Assembly: GCA_029706075.1 (NCBI GenBank)
Contig: JAINUG010000007.1
Coordinates: forward strand, 8,247,501-8,311,500
Length of the DNA stretch: 64,000 nt
Reading direction: 5' to 3'
Origin: Aldrovandia affinis
Lineage: Eukaryota; Chordata; Actinopteri; Notacanthiformes; Halosauridae
The first letter of the stretch is position 1, and each line of letters opens with the position of its first letter. The position numbers were made by a program, and so were the translations under genes. This document shows positions 20,666 to 34,216 of the stretch, piece after piece. The notes under the pieces were generated by a model. The model was given only the letters and a program-made list of their open reading frames with translations, did not search any database and was not told the DNA's origin.

Positions 20666-23600
20666 ATGGATGTGTGCAGCTTTGTGTACCGTATACTGTT
20701 GTACGCGTCTGTGGTGTTCAGCAAACCCACTTTAAAGAAAGATCGGGTTCAAAGACACAAAGACAACCAGAGCTACCGGTATGATCACGAGGCCTTTTTA
20801 GGCAAAGAAGAGGCCACTACTTTTGATGAATTGACCCCAGAGGAGAGCAAGGAAAGGCTTGGGTAAGACCACTTTTCACTGTAAATTTCGTAAATCACAA
20901 CGCAAAGTAAGTTACTCCTTAACTGTATTTATTTGGGCGGTAACACAATGTGTTGGATATCTGAAGTATACTAATTCATGTGGACAGCTGTATGTCTCTC
21001 ACACTTCATCGGACACGAAAGAAACAGTTTGGTAAGGGATACGTGTTTTAGAAAGTCATAGTTAGGTCAATTGTGTATGTTGCGTTTTACTGAGGCAAGT
21101 AACGGTATAGCAAGGGTCGCATTAAACGTTAGTATCCGTGATTGCAGCATTTTAATGAGCTGTATGATAAATTGAACATCGCAAAGACGAAGTAGTTCAA
21201 GTAATTAGGCAAGTAATTCACCACCAAAAATGTGTACTGATTACGATAATCTCATCAAATTATTATGTCAAAAGCACGGGACATCATAACTTTTGTAAAA
21301 GTGCACAATAATATCAAAATCACACACTGAAGTGCATCCACAACATTGAAAAATGTCGACTTTTCATAATTAGTCATGATATGATGCCAAAGAGGAATTA
21401 TTTGAATGACATTTAAATGGCCACACTTGCACAGACAGGCTTTTATCACAACGTGGCACCCAGATACGCATGTGTGGTATATAGATATGTATCAGGAGAA
21501 TCCACTAATCCCATAATGTTCTTAGTCATCTTGTGCTACAAACCACACATCTAAATACACACCATTAATATTGGAACGTTGGAGGTTCTGACTGCCTCAT
21601 ATATTTACAGTATTGTTTAATGTGAAGGATTAATTATGAATGTATGTATTCTTATTCTTGCAGGAATATTGTGGACCGGATAGATGGTGATAATAACGGA
21701 TACATCACAACTAGTGAATTTAAGGCATGGATCAAAAGGGTGCAGAGGCGATATGTTTATGAGAACGTGGCAAAGGTCTGATCTGACTATGACCTGAACA
21801 AAAACAACCAGATCTCATGGGACGAGTACAAAAAGGCAACATATGGCTACTACCTTGGTGGGATATTGATGAATCAAATGATGAATCTTAATGTGCATTT
21901 TGAATTTACTTCTAAGGAATGTTGTCAAAAGATGGTGTGCTGTGCCTAAAATAATAATTTGAGAGTTACCATGTGTGGTACCTGTGGGTATTTTTGTAAC
22001 CCTATATGCCCTTCATGCATGTAAAAACTTGGCTACTGATGTTTAGTTCTTATGATGCAGTGATACTTTATCCAAATTTGAGGACATGGTAAAGTGTTGT
22101 CCAGGCATGTGCTGTCCTGCCTCTGCAGCCAATCCCGAGCAGTTTGAGGATGCCACTGACCAGTTCAGCTTCAAGAAGATGCTGCCGCGTGACGAGATGA
22201 GGTTCAACGCGGCCAACCTAGACAGTGACCGGGAGGCCAGCCGCGAAGAGTTCACGGCTTTCCTCCACCCTGAGGAATTTGAGCACATGAAAGATATTGT
22301 GGTCCTTGTAAGTTAAACCATTTAAAGTTTCTCCAAAAATGGCTTGTCCCAAATGGTGTGTACAGTTCTGTTGGGTATTCTTAGGCAAGTTGTGTGGCAA
22401 GTGTTCCTGCTGCAGCTGAGGTGGCCCTGGGTTGGCCCACTAAACATTTCTGTCTGAGAATGAAAGCTGCAGAGCCGAGAGCCCAATGTGTTTGGGTGGT
22501 ACGGCACGTCCTCGTACACCAGGGTGATGTGCTGTGTTCAGATTCCATGTGACTTCTTCGGTTGCTATTGCTTTAGTTAATTTATGAGAGGTTTATGAAA
22601 GGTTTACCCTCTTCCAATTCTCCTACAATTGTTTCACTTCAAATGGGTCATCCCAAGAAGTATCCCAGTGCGTTCATTTGAATTTGGGAGGTTGATAATT
22701 GGCCTGTATTATTCTTTGGATTCATATGCCAATGCCTGAGTTGCTTCAAATGACAATATGGAATTTATTTTATGACTGGTTATGCCAATTATACTGTATG
22801 GTAAGGGAATCTTTTTTATAGCCACTGTTGAGATTAGACAATTTGGTTATACTTTACTTATCTTGGAAATGATCAGTTTTATCTAAAAGTTTGAAGCATG
22901 TCATGTGGGATATCCTACTATGCTACTTAAGTACTTATTTAAATATGGTTTTGGCAACAGTGCAGAACAGATTTGTGTGGAAAATGGGAGAACCAATGCT
23001 GCTCATGTAACAAAAGTTGTAATACCCATTTTAGCACGTTGATTAGTAATGTTTCATGAAAATATGTTAAATCCTAGCATGGACAATGTCTTATTTCTAC
23101 TTCTCTGATAACACACCTGTGTTCTATTAAATAAGAAGATCATCTTCTTATTTAAATCAAAACTATTAGAATTAAACTACCTCGTGTGGTTGATAGTTTT
23201 CCCAAACGTATTGTATTAAGCACAGATTTTGTAGTCTAGCGTCTTCCATTGTCCAACAGTACTCTTTTTTTCTATACATTGACATACTGTTCTTTTTTGA
23301 TTTACAATGTTTAATAAACATTTAGTTCTCGTTAAATACATATATTATATTTTGATATCAGCCATTTAACATTAACCGTGGAGGTTTTTTATAGATGGAC
23401 GTAACACTAAAGTGAATGGGCAGCTTTTTTTGATGGTATAACAGAACTGTGAGGGGCAAACTGAGACAGATTCGGCAACAGCATGTACTGTCAACATACT
23501 GAGACAGTACAGCCCCAAATAGGAAATATCTTCCATAGTTTGAATAATTCCACTTCCTCTTTTGTGTGGATTGACTACATGTTGGCATTTAAATGTGAAC

Positions 23601-26104
23601 TGTGAACAAGATCAAATCATGCGCGCACAGAGAAAGCTTTCATTAGTGTGATAGGTGTGCTACAAAGCCTGCACCACATACCAGTACACAAAGTGCAGAT
23701 TTTGCTTGGCATGGTATAATTAAACTTAGCACCACACTTCTCTTATTTTTCTGTGTACTTTCAAATAAGATGTTTAAGCACATCCTACCTCTGTTGTCAG
23801 GAAACAATGGAAGACATAGACAGGAATGGGGATGGATTTGTGGACGAGGATGAGTACATGCGTGAGTTCAGAACAGACTCCTTTTAAAATGGCCACAAAA
23901 TGTGACTGATGTGTAACTGGGGTTCATCACCCACTGGCAGACTAGTTTGTAAGAGAAAATAAAGGGGCTGAGTTTTAATGCCTCAATTATCCTATGTGAA
24001 CGCGCTGTGGAAAATGGGGAGGGGGGGCGTTCTGTAGCATCCCCCCATTCTATCTTATCAGTAATGGCGTTTGCAAGTTCCGCACTAGGGCTACGGATGC
24101 ACTGCACTTGGTATCTCCCGGCCACGCCAACGCAAGAGTTATTCCCTCGGCTTAGGCTAATTAGAATTATCTTAATTCACAGGAATACAATTAATAGCTT
24201 ACTGCAGGTCAGTGATTAAGAATTACCTGATAATGACCCTTAGTATCTAACTGCAGAAGGAGAAAAAATGATGACAGCTCCTCTCCCGATGTCTGCTTTC
24301 TATTTAGGACGCCCAATTGGAATGCTCTCTGTGTTCCGGCAACACAATGGAGAAGTACAATTTCCCCCTGTAATTAAAGTGCATTCAGCAAAATTACCTT
24401 CCTATAATTACTAGGTGGTTGCCAGCATTTGTTATAGCCTGAACGAGTGTTATAGCCTGAAAGAGTGTTGTCTCCTCGCCTGAAGCCTGGACACAGTGGA
24501 TATGCTGTTTGGAGAGCCTGTTGTTGACACTTTCTGAAATGAACCCTCATGAGGTCAAGTTCCATTATTTTCTGTGGTGGCTGACCTTCCGGCCAATACG
24601 GTGACTGAGCGTGTCTTTTGGGGGGAAGGGAAAAAATGTTTGATTGAATTAAAAATGTAGTATCTGAAAACGTGTGTGCATCTTGACCTCCAACCCCTGA
24701 GATGGTTAGAAACTGTATGAGCTGTTTCTAAGTAGGTCAATCAGGTTGCTTCCTTGGCAAACAAATTGCCTCACCTAGAGGTTATTGATTTATAGATTTT
24801 AAAAAAATAGATTTTTATGGTTCACACACAAAATAACAGAATGCTGAGTTGATTCAGATGTAATATGTATTGGTTTAATACAGGTCAGTGTAAATATTTG
24901 TTTTATTTGAATAAGTATTCTTCAGTATTTCATGTTTTGTTCACTGCGCTCTAATTATGAATCAATGGCCTGCCTGTTTACATGCTTGGGGGAGGGGAGG
25001 GTGTCTAACAGCATGTGATACATTACATTTATTTTGCCATTTCAAGGAGTAAAAAAAGAAGAAGAATTGATTTACAATAGCTTCACAGTTATCATGTGCA
25101 TGTCTTTAGCCAGAACAAGGGTGGTATTAGTGAAAGTAGTGCTTGGGGGCTGTGTAAAGCTAAATTAATCTGTGCTTCACTTTCCTCCTGCTGCAGCGGA
25201 TATGTTTGCGCATGAAGAGGGGGGTCCAGAACCGGACTGGGTCAGGACAGAACGGGATCAGTTCTCCGACTATAAATTTCGGGACCTCAACAAAGACGGG
25301 AAGATGGATAGGGCACTGGATCCTCCCGCAGGACTATGACCATGCCCAGGACACCTGTCCAAGCCTGGCACCTGGGCAAGACCAAATAATTGTAAGGACA
25401 TCAGGGACAAAATTGAGTCTGATGTGGATAAGGTACATGGCATCGCCTGGCCGGTCACCACCATTCACACCACATGGTCAGTGGCTCTGCGCTCTGCTGA
25501 AGTTTCTGCACCACACTTGGGAGAAAGTGCGTCAGATGAGACTAAAATAACTCAAATGGTGTTTCACACCCCACACACATCTTACTGCCTCTGCAAATGT
25601 TGCTATGAAGACACAATTGTTTTCTAATCTCAATGATAGTTTGTTTCTGCTGATGGAAATACTTATTTTCCTCAATAAAACACAAATAAATGTTTAAAAT
25701 TCATATAATGTACATATACCTGTTAAGATGGGACCCTGCAGCTAATTCCTTAAATTGTCAATCCCTATTATTGATTCAGCTGAGACAGGTATCTACAGAT
25801 ACTTTTGATGAACTTCACCTTGGCTTACGAGGGGAAATAAAGTGCTGCCAAAGAAGTCTGCAGGGAAGTGAATGTAATTGATCTTAAGGAATTTGGGCAT
25901 TTGAGTTCATATGAAGAACTGTGATTAATTCAGGCAGGATTCATTTTATTATGTTGGGAAAATATTTTTACAGACCACCTTTTGTATGGCTTTCAGGACC
26001 AGATGCTGACCAAAGAGGAGATCCTGGATAACTGGAACATGTTTGTTGGCAGCCAGGCAACCAACTATGGCGAAGACCTGACCAAAAACCACGACGAGCT
26101 GTGA
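20666..26104 (+). pseudogene. rcn1: reticulocalbin-1-like gene, six exons, with inactivating lesions
   Basis: Reticulocalbins are CREC-family EF-hand proteins of the ER lumen. Exons: 20666-20862 ([20 protein letters not shown] looks like a signal peptide, then [10 protein letters not shown]), 21664-21857, 22129-22307, 23801-23861, 25197-25432, 25997-26104. All introns keep GT...AG. EF-hands: DGDNNGYITTSE and DLNKNNQISWDE (exon 2), a divergent one at [12 protein letters not shown] (exon 3), DRNGDGFVDEDE (exon 4), [10 protein letters not shown] broken off (exon 5), and one across exons 5-6 ([12 protein letters not shown]). The C-terminus ends in the ER-retention signal HDEL. Lesions: TGA at 21779-21781 where the family has Trp (AKV*SDYD), and a small frameshifting deletion at about 25310 before [12 protein letters not shown], followed by about 40 bp of unexpected sequence before ESDVDK. 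The symbol follows the C-terminus [17 protein letters not shown]. An alternative is a degenerate duplicate with an intact paralogue elsewhere. Confidence 0.85.
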
Positions 26105-29100
26105 TGCAGGATGCCACTTGGCGCGGGAATCCATCCATACGTATGGAGGGGCAGACAGGAATGCCTCTGGTGGCAGCTACAGGATGTCACCTTAGCGCCT
26201 CGCGTGCCAGAGAGGGTGGGCCATGCTGCCCGCTCACAGCTTCAATAAGGCCATGACTGCATGATGACCTCTGACACTGACCTCTGTAGGAAGGAAGCGT
26301 AGCGGTTTCTGTGCAGTTGTGCCCGTCAAGAAAAGCTGCTACCCATCTTCGAGACCTCCTTTAACGCCATTGAAACGGTGATATTGTTGTCAACCAGCGA
26401 CATAAATATTGTTTGTTTGTTTTTAGCGCTATGTGTTTATGTTCTTCTACAATACAAACCAAGTTATGGTATATGTGTGCGTTTGATTATTTTTTTTTAT
26501 GTAGGCATGGTGATAATGTTGAAGATTCCTTTTGTAATTGTTCAGCACAAACAGAATACAAAATTAATTGTATTTATTCATTTAAATAACTTGAAGCAAT
26601 GTATTGTGGAGGTTAAATGGGACTTGATTCAGAGGCTTTTATACTTTCACTTAAATGTTTTACATCATTTGTAAGTGCTTCACTTATGTATCCGATATTT
26701 TTATATACTTGAATATTTCAAATTTAAAAGGTCATTTTTGCACTTTTTTCTGGATTGGCAAGGTTTTTTTCATTAACAATTTATAATTTTTTTCCCATTT
26801 TATAATTTTTTTATTAGTTTTACATTTCAGGTCAGCATGTGTAAATCACACGCCTTGTGCATACTCTTTCAGACGTTGCTTTGATTTTGGATGTCCGTGT
26901 GAAGCGGTGTAGCAGGGTGGTGTAAAATGGCTTGAAAAGTGGCTCCCAGATTATTCAGTTCAGCATTCATACAGCATGCTTCACGTCCAATGTGACACTG
27001 TTTGCTCACACTTTTACATTGTGGTGCATGCACATACAATGCTTTACTGAAAAAAGTGTATTCACAATATTGGAAAAAGTACATCTTGATGCATCATTCA
27101 TTTTGGCATCCTACATTACACATTGGTCACTGGACAAGTTTGTGATTGTTATGTATGTTAGTACATGTATAAACCAATCAGAGATTTCACCAGGGCTGCT
27201 ATTACCTGTTATAGTAACACTTTTCCACAATGTTCTTTGGGTGCAAAATCAAAAACGTAAATTATCTGCACTTTAGTGCTCTCCTGTGAATTTGGACTGT
27301 GGGAGAACTCTCTCCGAACACTCCTTCGGTTAATTGAACTCGGCAGGAGATCTGCTATATTTGGAAATAGGAAGAGCAGAAGATGTGCACTATGAGGGAT
27401 GATACTGGAGGGACAGCAACAGAGCGGCTCTGGAAATCTAGAGGCAGTTAGTCCTGTCGAACACCCTCGGCAGAAACATCCTCCTCGTCCTCAAATAGCC
27501 ACCCAGCTCCAGCTGTTGAGCAGTGTGATGTGTCAATCCCCAATTGTTCAGCGTGAAGGATACCCCTAAATTGCCTGTAAATGACCATCATTACACCTTG
27601 GACTTCAAGACTTGACCAGCAGCTTCCCATGTCTGTGTTCTGGAAATGTGCTGCATGGACGTGTGCTTTAATACAAGTTTATGGTGACTAATTTTGTTTC
27701 AAAGGCTGGTCCCATTGCCAGGATCGAGTGTATGTGCACTGTTCTCCAACAATCCTACTCCCTCCTAAGCGTAACTGAGAATGCAGTCGTGTGGAGTATA
27801 CAGATATGCATGCCAGTTTAGATAACCATTAAAGCTACAAAGTGCTACAAAGTGAAGCAAGATGCAAATGGTAAGAAATTGTGTACTGCATGCGTTGTAT
27901 TTATTCTAGCCTTATGCGCCTTACATTTCATTGTCAACATGAAAATTATAAAAAATAGCATGACTTTTTCCCCTCACTCTAGTTGCTACTGTTTGGTCAT
28001 CCGTAGCCTTTTCATTGTTACCTTTTACCTTTTTAAAAATCTTTGTACATGCTTACCCCCCCCCCCGAAATCATCTATTCCTGTGTGTAAACTATTAGAT
28101 GGGGGCAGAATTGAACACTATTCTCCTTAGAATGGATTTTGGAATTCCGACTGACATTTACTGAAATACCACATTTGAAAAACTACTTGTAGTCCTTTCT
28201 GCAAAAAGCAATACTGAATATTTCATGACATTCTATCTCAGAACACAATGAATGGGTATAATGTACAGACTATTACTACCTCACAAACAAACAAACTTAA
28301 TTTCTTCCCTCTGTATCATTTGAAAACTGTTACTGTGTTACTAAGTAAACACATTGTTAATTTACTGAAGTTAATTATGTCAAACTTCAGCTTGACAAAA
28401 TAAAGCCTCACCTGAAACCATTTCACACAAAGCAAACAGTCAATACATATTACAATCACAGCATATTAACCTGTACTCGGTGGACTAATGGCATGGAGAA
28501 AGGGGAAAATGACAGTTTCCCTGAACATGAATATTCTGTAATGTGATTTAAAGCATCTAGTGAAATTTGGGGATTTACAGATTGGGCCATTACATCAGAT
28601 TAGTAATTTTTCAGTTATTTTTTTAATGTATGAAACTACTGTGGAGTCTGGAGTTTTAATAATTTCAGAGCAAAAACAAAATAATGAAAAGGCATGTTCC
28701 AGAGAGCACATGCGATTTGTCCTGTGTCAGTAGTGATCTGTTTGTGTCTTTCATTTGAGGCTTGAGAGGAACAAAGCAAGTGTGTCTTATTTCAAATGTG
28801 GTTCTCAGTTTAAGATGAGTATCAAATTATTCAGGCTAGGCTAATTTAATGGCCGTGGACAGGTCTTATATGAACGTCTATGTAAATCACATAACTGCTC
28901 CCATAAAAATTAAAAGTCAGGCTGAGAAGCGAGATAATGTAATAAATTATATTTTAATTTGAATATTAATATTTGGACGTGGCAGCCTTTGCACGGGGCT
29001 GTTTCTGTTGTAATCAGGATATTGGGATAATATTGTTGATGGGATTTTAAACCTGGAAGAGAGGGAGAGAGGAGGAATTGTGCCTGTATGGCTACATGGA

Positions 29101-29929
29101 CACAGTCAAGGTCAAATGACTAAATTAGAAAAGAGAAAAAAACTCAGTGGTTTTAGCCACTCAAAAATAAAACTGTTTACTCACATTGATAACTAGGGCA
29201 TTATAATTACTCATAGGTTCACTGTGTGGTCACATTAAACCTGCATTTGCTGAGGATCTTGAAAATAGAACGGGGGAAAGAGAGTGCTGTCATTGGCACA
29301 GGCGCAGTTGGACAGTCTCAGTAATCAACCCCAGCATCTGATGAGGACTGATAACTGTGGGGGAATGCCTGCTGGAACATTTGGAGTTGAATATCAGTAT
29401 GCAACAACTCTAAAAACAAATCAAATTAGATTTCACAGTGTTCATTCGTTTTTTTATGTGAAAACTAAAATTGACTACAGACATAAGGCACTGTACATTT
29501 ACTGAGGTGTACCAAGAATAGATGATATTGGCTGCAACTTGCAAGAGGGCGACAGTGTGCTGGAAAAGGAAAAGGATGAAGATCCGTTTCCACTGGGAAT
29601 GGTAACTATGAAATAAAAATCATTCCACTTTGAATGAATGAGTCTACCCTACAGCAATAACTATAAAATTGGGCTACAGTGACAATAGACATTGTTCAAA
29701 TCACTCAGATTTTCAGAACCCATTTCCAATAATAAATAAATCACTAACCAATCACTGCTCTGCACGGTCTATGCCCATGGGAAGCACTCGTGTTGATTGA
29801 CAAGTGTAATGTGACCGGGGCACATGTGAGCCCCAGACTACAAGAGCCAGACTACGCCACTCGGAATTGCACCCAGAGAATACCCAATAAATACACAGGT
29901 TCTTGAATAAGAAAGGGAGCAGAGACGTG
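26105..29929. other. 3' flank of the reticulocalbin locus and unique sequence
   Basis: The first part is presumably former 3' UTR; an ATTAAA occurs near 27828. A C11 run lies near 28066. No transposon ends, exons or RNA genes are recognised through 29929. The open frames here are short and without motifs. Confidence 0.45.
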
Positions 29930-31236
29930 AGTTTCCAGTTTCACCAGAAAATATAATTTATTTAGGGGTTCACAGGGTAAATTATATTCATTTATTTACA
30001 GCTAAAGGTGATCTACTTTATTACAAAAATATATTCTATTTTAAAACCATACACTCTTTAAGAGGTTTCCACTCTGATGATACCACCAGAATAGGAGGAG
30101 GGTTGCCAAAGGAATCTGTAGGAGGAGAATGGGGAGGGAGGCATAAAAGGTTTCACCACCACAAATAGGCCATGCAAAAATACACTGTCGTGTATACTAA
30201 AACTGCAAAATAAACACAGCACTTGTGAAAAACACAGCAATTATCACACGTGAATAGAAAGCCCTAAGGGGAAGCCTCCACTCCGTGACCAACCACCTAC
30301 TGAGCTGTAGCAACCCAACCGTCCTGTTAACTGGCAGGAGCCCGGAAATATCAAACCCCTAAAATTGAAAGCCAACAGTTGGTTTATAAGAAAATAATGA
30401 AAACAAAAGAAATAAACAACAAGTATTAAAAGACAGCAACCAAACAAAAACAGCAGTGGCCCAGAGCTCCTCCTGATAAGAAAAATAACACAATTAGTAA
30501 CCTTTTACAATAATGACATAAATAGGAGACCCCTAGTTAGGCAGCCATACTGCCTTACCTGCACTCATACAGCAGAACTAGGGGTTACAGGAGACCATCG
30601 TCAGGATCCTTGTTCCTATAATGAGAAGTATAAGGTTACCAATATGCATTAACATCTTACTCTAACCACTGCAACAGTTAAAATAAAAGCAAGCTACAAC
30701 AGGACACAGAATGCATACCTGGAAGCCACAAGATACGGTGAGCACAATTACTCTTCCGTTATGCCGTATAAAGGCAGGGGAAAGAGCGAATGCTGCTTTT
30801 TGCTGGCTCTGCTCCTACTGCAAACTTTACCATGAGATCAGGACGAAAGCAGGGCGAGTCTGTCACTGCCTGCACACTGCTCCCTTTAAATGAACTGAAA
30901 TAACCAAGATCACCTGTTCTCACTCACGGTGATTACAGGGCATGGCCAACCTTACGGGAGAGATCTCAATAGAGTAACCAGTATCAGCTGTTTTCACTCA
31001 GGATGGTTACAAGCTGCGTGGCCAAACTGACGGGAGAAATCTCAACCCATTACATATACAATGATAAAATGTTCTCTGTTGTGGATGCTTGCAAAAATGT
31101 ATGGTGGAAGGGGGCCTGGAAGGAGAGAAAGATGGTGGTCATGAGAGATGACAGACGACCCTACTCTAAATTGACATACAGTAAATTCAATCTATAATAC
31201 AATAAAACCAATTACTTTAAATGCATTACTCATATA
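29930..31236 (-). repeat. unclassified sequence with a 74-bp tandem duplication
   Basis: Tandem units 30901-30974 and 30975-31048 share a TAACCA...TCA[CG]CTGTT core and GACGGGAGA/TACGGGAGA...ATCTCAA. To the left, minus-strand sequence has AATAAA-like and TTTTCTTATCAG acceptor-like motifs but no protein. It may be an old LTR or a non-coding transcription unit; I cannot decide. Confidence 0.35.
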
Positions 31237-31580
31237 CAGTAGGTACTCATATACATGCATTACTCCATTTTTATTCATACCCTTGACAAAGATGAACAAA
31301 AGAGATAGCATAAAATATACTATATAAGTAATGAGGTATATTTTATGGTCAGATTAATTCAGAAATGTATATTCTTTTAATAATAATGCATTGGCACAAA
31401 CCACAATCGAGCGGTTCATAAATTATATTATTTTCCCAGAAAAATCAAGAATCAAAAGCAAGTAGTCACCTTCTGTAGTGTCGTACAAGGTTATGGAACT
31501 TCTTGGGGGGGATCCTCAATCATTCCTCCATGCAGAATTCCTCTAGTTCCTTCAGATTCTTTGGTTGATCTGCCAAGCCT

Positions 31581-33570
31581 GTGGAAAAATCAGTGAGAAC
31601 ATGGTCCACTGAGGCCATAGAGAATCTGAGGGGCTGCTTGGATTCCACAGATTGGGACATATTCAAAACCAACAACAATAACCTGGATGATTATGCTGAT
31701 GCAGTCACCTCCTACATCAGCTTTTGCGAGGAGACCTGCATCCCAACAAGGGCTGTCTACAAGTTCAACAACTGCAAACCCTGGTTCTCTGCTGAGCTGG
31801 GGAAACTACGCACCAACAAGGAGGAGGCCTACAGGAGCGGAGACCGGGATGCATATAAAAGGGCCAAATATGCACTTAACAAGGCAGTCAAGACTGCCAA
31901 ACACCGATATAAAGATAAACTTGAACAGCGTTTCTCAACAAATGACTGTTCTTCCATCTGGAGGGGACTCCAGACCATTACAAACTACAAACCAAAACCT
32001 GTAAATGCTACTGCCGATCCCCTACTTCCAAACCAGCTTAACACCTTTTATTCAAGATTTGAAAACAAAAGACTTCTACACCACCCCCCTTCCCCCAGCC
32101 CAGCTATAGCCACTCCACGACACAATGCCTGCCCCCCTCCCCCGCCCCACACCTCCCAGTCCTTACCTGCACTGCTCCTATGACACCCGCCCCCCCCGCC
32201 ACCTCCTATCACCATCACCGAACACCAAGTCAGCTGCACTCTCAGGAAACAGAAGACCAGGAAAGCGGCCGGCCCTGACCGTGTCTCACCAGCAACACTC
32301 AGGCACTGTGCTGAACAGCTCTCTCCCATCTTCGCTGATCTCTTCAACCAGTCCCTGGTCCAGTGTGCTGTGCCTGCCTGTTTCAAAACCTCCATCATCA
32401 TTCCGGTCCCCAAAAAACAAAAGATCTCCTGCCTGAATGATTACAGACCGGTTGCCCTAACCCCTGTTATCATGAAGTGCTTTGAGAGACTTATCCTACA
32501 TCACCTCAAAACCATGACTGATGCCCTCCAGGACTCCCAGCAGTTTGCATATAGAGCCAACAGGTCTGTAGATGATGCCATTAACTTGGCTCTGCACCAA
32601 ATCCTGCAGCACCTGGACAGCGCTCACACCTACACCCGCATCCTGTTAGTGGATTTCAGTTCTGCCTTTAATACGATCATCCCTGACCTACTTTTAGATA
32701 AACTCTCACTGCTCAATGTCCCATCCCCTCTCTGCCACTGGATCCATGACTTCTTGACCAACAGGAAACAGTGCGTCAAGGTGGGTGACCTCACTTCGGA
32801 CCCCCTCCTTCTCAGCACTGGCGCCCCTCAGGGCTGTGTACTGTCTCCCTTACTCTATTCACTTTACACCAATGACTGTACTTCCAACAGTGAATCCGTT
32901 AAACTTCTTAAGTTCGCGGACGACACTACCCTGATCGGTCTCATCTCAGATGGTGATGAGTCCAGATACCGGGAGGAAGTAAGCCAGCTGGTGTCATGGT
33001 GTGGAGCCAACAACCTGGAGCTGAACACACAAAAGACTGTGGAGATGGTCATTGATTTCAGAAGGAAGCCCACCCCACTCCCCTCCTTGGAAATACACGG
33101 CACCACGGTGAGCAGAGCAGAGTCGTACAAATTCCTAGGTACCACCATCCAACAGGACCTCAAATGGGACAGGAATCTGCAGACAATAACCAAGAAGGCC
33201 CAGCAGCGCATGTACTTTCTGCGACAGCTTAAGAAATTCAAGCTGTCGCAAGCACTGCTGGTCCAATTCTACACAGCCATAATTGAATCAGTCATCACAT
33301 CCTCCATCTCCGTGTGGTTCGGCTCTGCATCATCCCATTCAAAGCAGAAACTACAGCGCATAGTACGGTATGCAGAGAAAATCACTGGCTGCCAGCTCCC
33401 CCCCCTCACAGATCTGTACACCTCCAGGATGAGGAAGAATCATGGCTGACCCCTCACACCCTGGCCACTCTCTCTTCCAGCGCTTCCCCTCTCAGCGGAG
33501 ACCGAGAGTGAGAGCCCTAAAGACTAGGACTAAACGCCACCTGAACCAACTTCTTTCCCCAAGCCATAAT
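31581..33570 (+). pseudogene. Rex1-type reverse transcriptase ORF
   Basis: The pre-RT portion 31581-32183 (WSTEAIENLRGCLDSTDWD ... CKPWFSAELGKLR) is followed by a frame change in a C-rich stretch around 32090-32370. The RT then reads from 32370: [55 protein letters not shown] and the catalytic [12 protein letters not shown], followed by thumb sequence [14 protein letters not shown] and [21 protein letters not shown] stop at 33447-33449 results from a frameshift near 33440; the adjacent frame continues to NFFPQAIILLN at about 33550-33580. The catalytic DD is intact. Two frameshifts make it inactive. Confidence 0.88.
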
Positions 33571-33683
33571 CCTCCTAAACAAGGACCCTTCCTCTATCCC
33601 CCCTGTTCACTTGCACACTCCCACTTTAACTGTGCTGCTAACTGTGACTTCTACTCTGCCCTTTTGCACACTCTTGCACCTTA

Positions 33684-33747
33684 CATTTTACATTTTAAGC
33701 ATTTAGCAGACGCTCTTATCCAGAGCGACTTACAAGATGTGCATTAA
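33684..33747 (-). mobile_element. LINE/SINE 3'-tail fragment
   Basis: Contains GCATTTAGCAGACGCTCTTA and CCAGAGCGACTTACAAGAT. This is the reverse complement of the 3' end of the LINE at 52880-53358 (and of 37461 onward). It has only the last ~60 bp, so it is a strongly 5'-truncated LINE copy or a SINE sharing that tail. Confidence 0.7.
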
Positions 33748-33867
33748 TACAAGGTAAGAACAACTTAACTTAACTTAACCTTAACTGTGTACATAACCTT
33801 TATCTGTACTGTATTTGTATATTTGTATTTGTATTTGTATATTTGTATTTGTATATTTGTATTTGTA

Positions 33868-34216
33868 GCGGCACGGTGGTGCAGTGGATAGCACTGTCGC
33901 CTCACAGCAAGAAGGTCTCGGGTTCGAATCCAGGCCGGGGGCCTTTCTGTGCGGAGTTTGCATGTTCTCCCCGTGTCCGTGTGGGTTTCCTCCGCGTACT
34001 CCGGTTTCCTTCCACAGTCCAAAGACATGCACGTTAATTGGAGAGTCTAAATTGCCCGTAGGTATGAGTGTGTGAGTGAATGGTGTGTGTGTGCCCTGCG
34101 ATGGATTGGCGACCTGCCCAGGGTATATTCCTGCCTCTCGCCCGGAACGCATGCTGGGATAGGCTCCAGCCCCGCGACCCTGACCAGGAATAAGCGGCTT
34201 AGATAATGGATGGATG
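33868..34216 (+). mobile_element. V-SINE (tRNA-derived SINE)
   Basis: The head is tRNA-like, with an A-box region GTGGTGCAGTGGATAGC and a B box GGTTCGAATCC at 33921-33931. It is followed by the conserved central domain TTTGCATGTTCTCCCCGTGT ... TCCGCGTACTCCGGTTTCC ... CAGTCCAAAGACATGCA shared by vertebrate V-SINEs. It ends GGATAGGCTCCAGCCCC ... TAATGGATGGATG. It sits in the 3' UTR of the Rex1 copy, flanked by TATTTG-type repeats. It is not a functional tRNA gene. Confidence 0.92.

Noticed and set aside
25206..25550. 114-codon frame overlapping reticulocalbin exon 5
   Set aside because: An alternative frame exposed by the exon-5 frameshift; it runs past the splice donor at 25433 into the intron.
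28060..28080. Possible G-quadruplex or functional C-tract
   Set aside because: A single C11 run; a simple homopolymer explains it.
33868..33940. tRNA gene
   Set aside because: A and B box-like sequences belong to a V-SINE head; the cloverleaf is not maintained and the SINE body follows.
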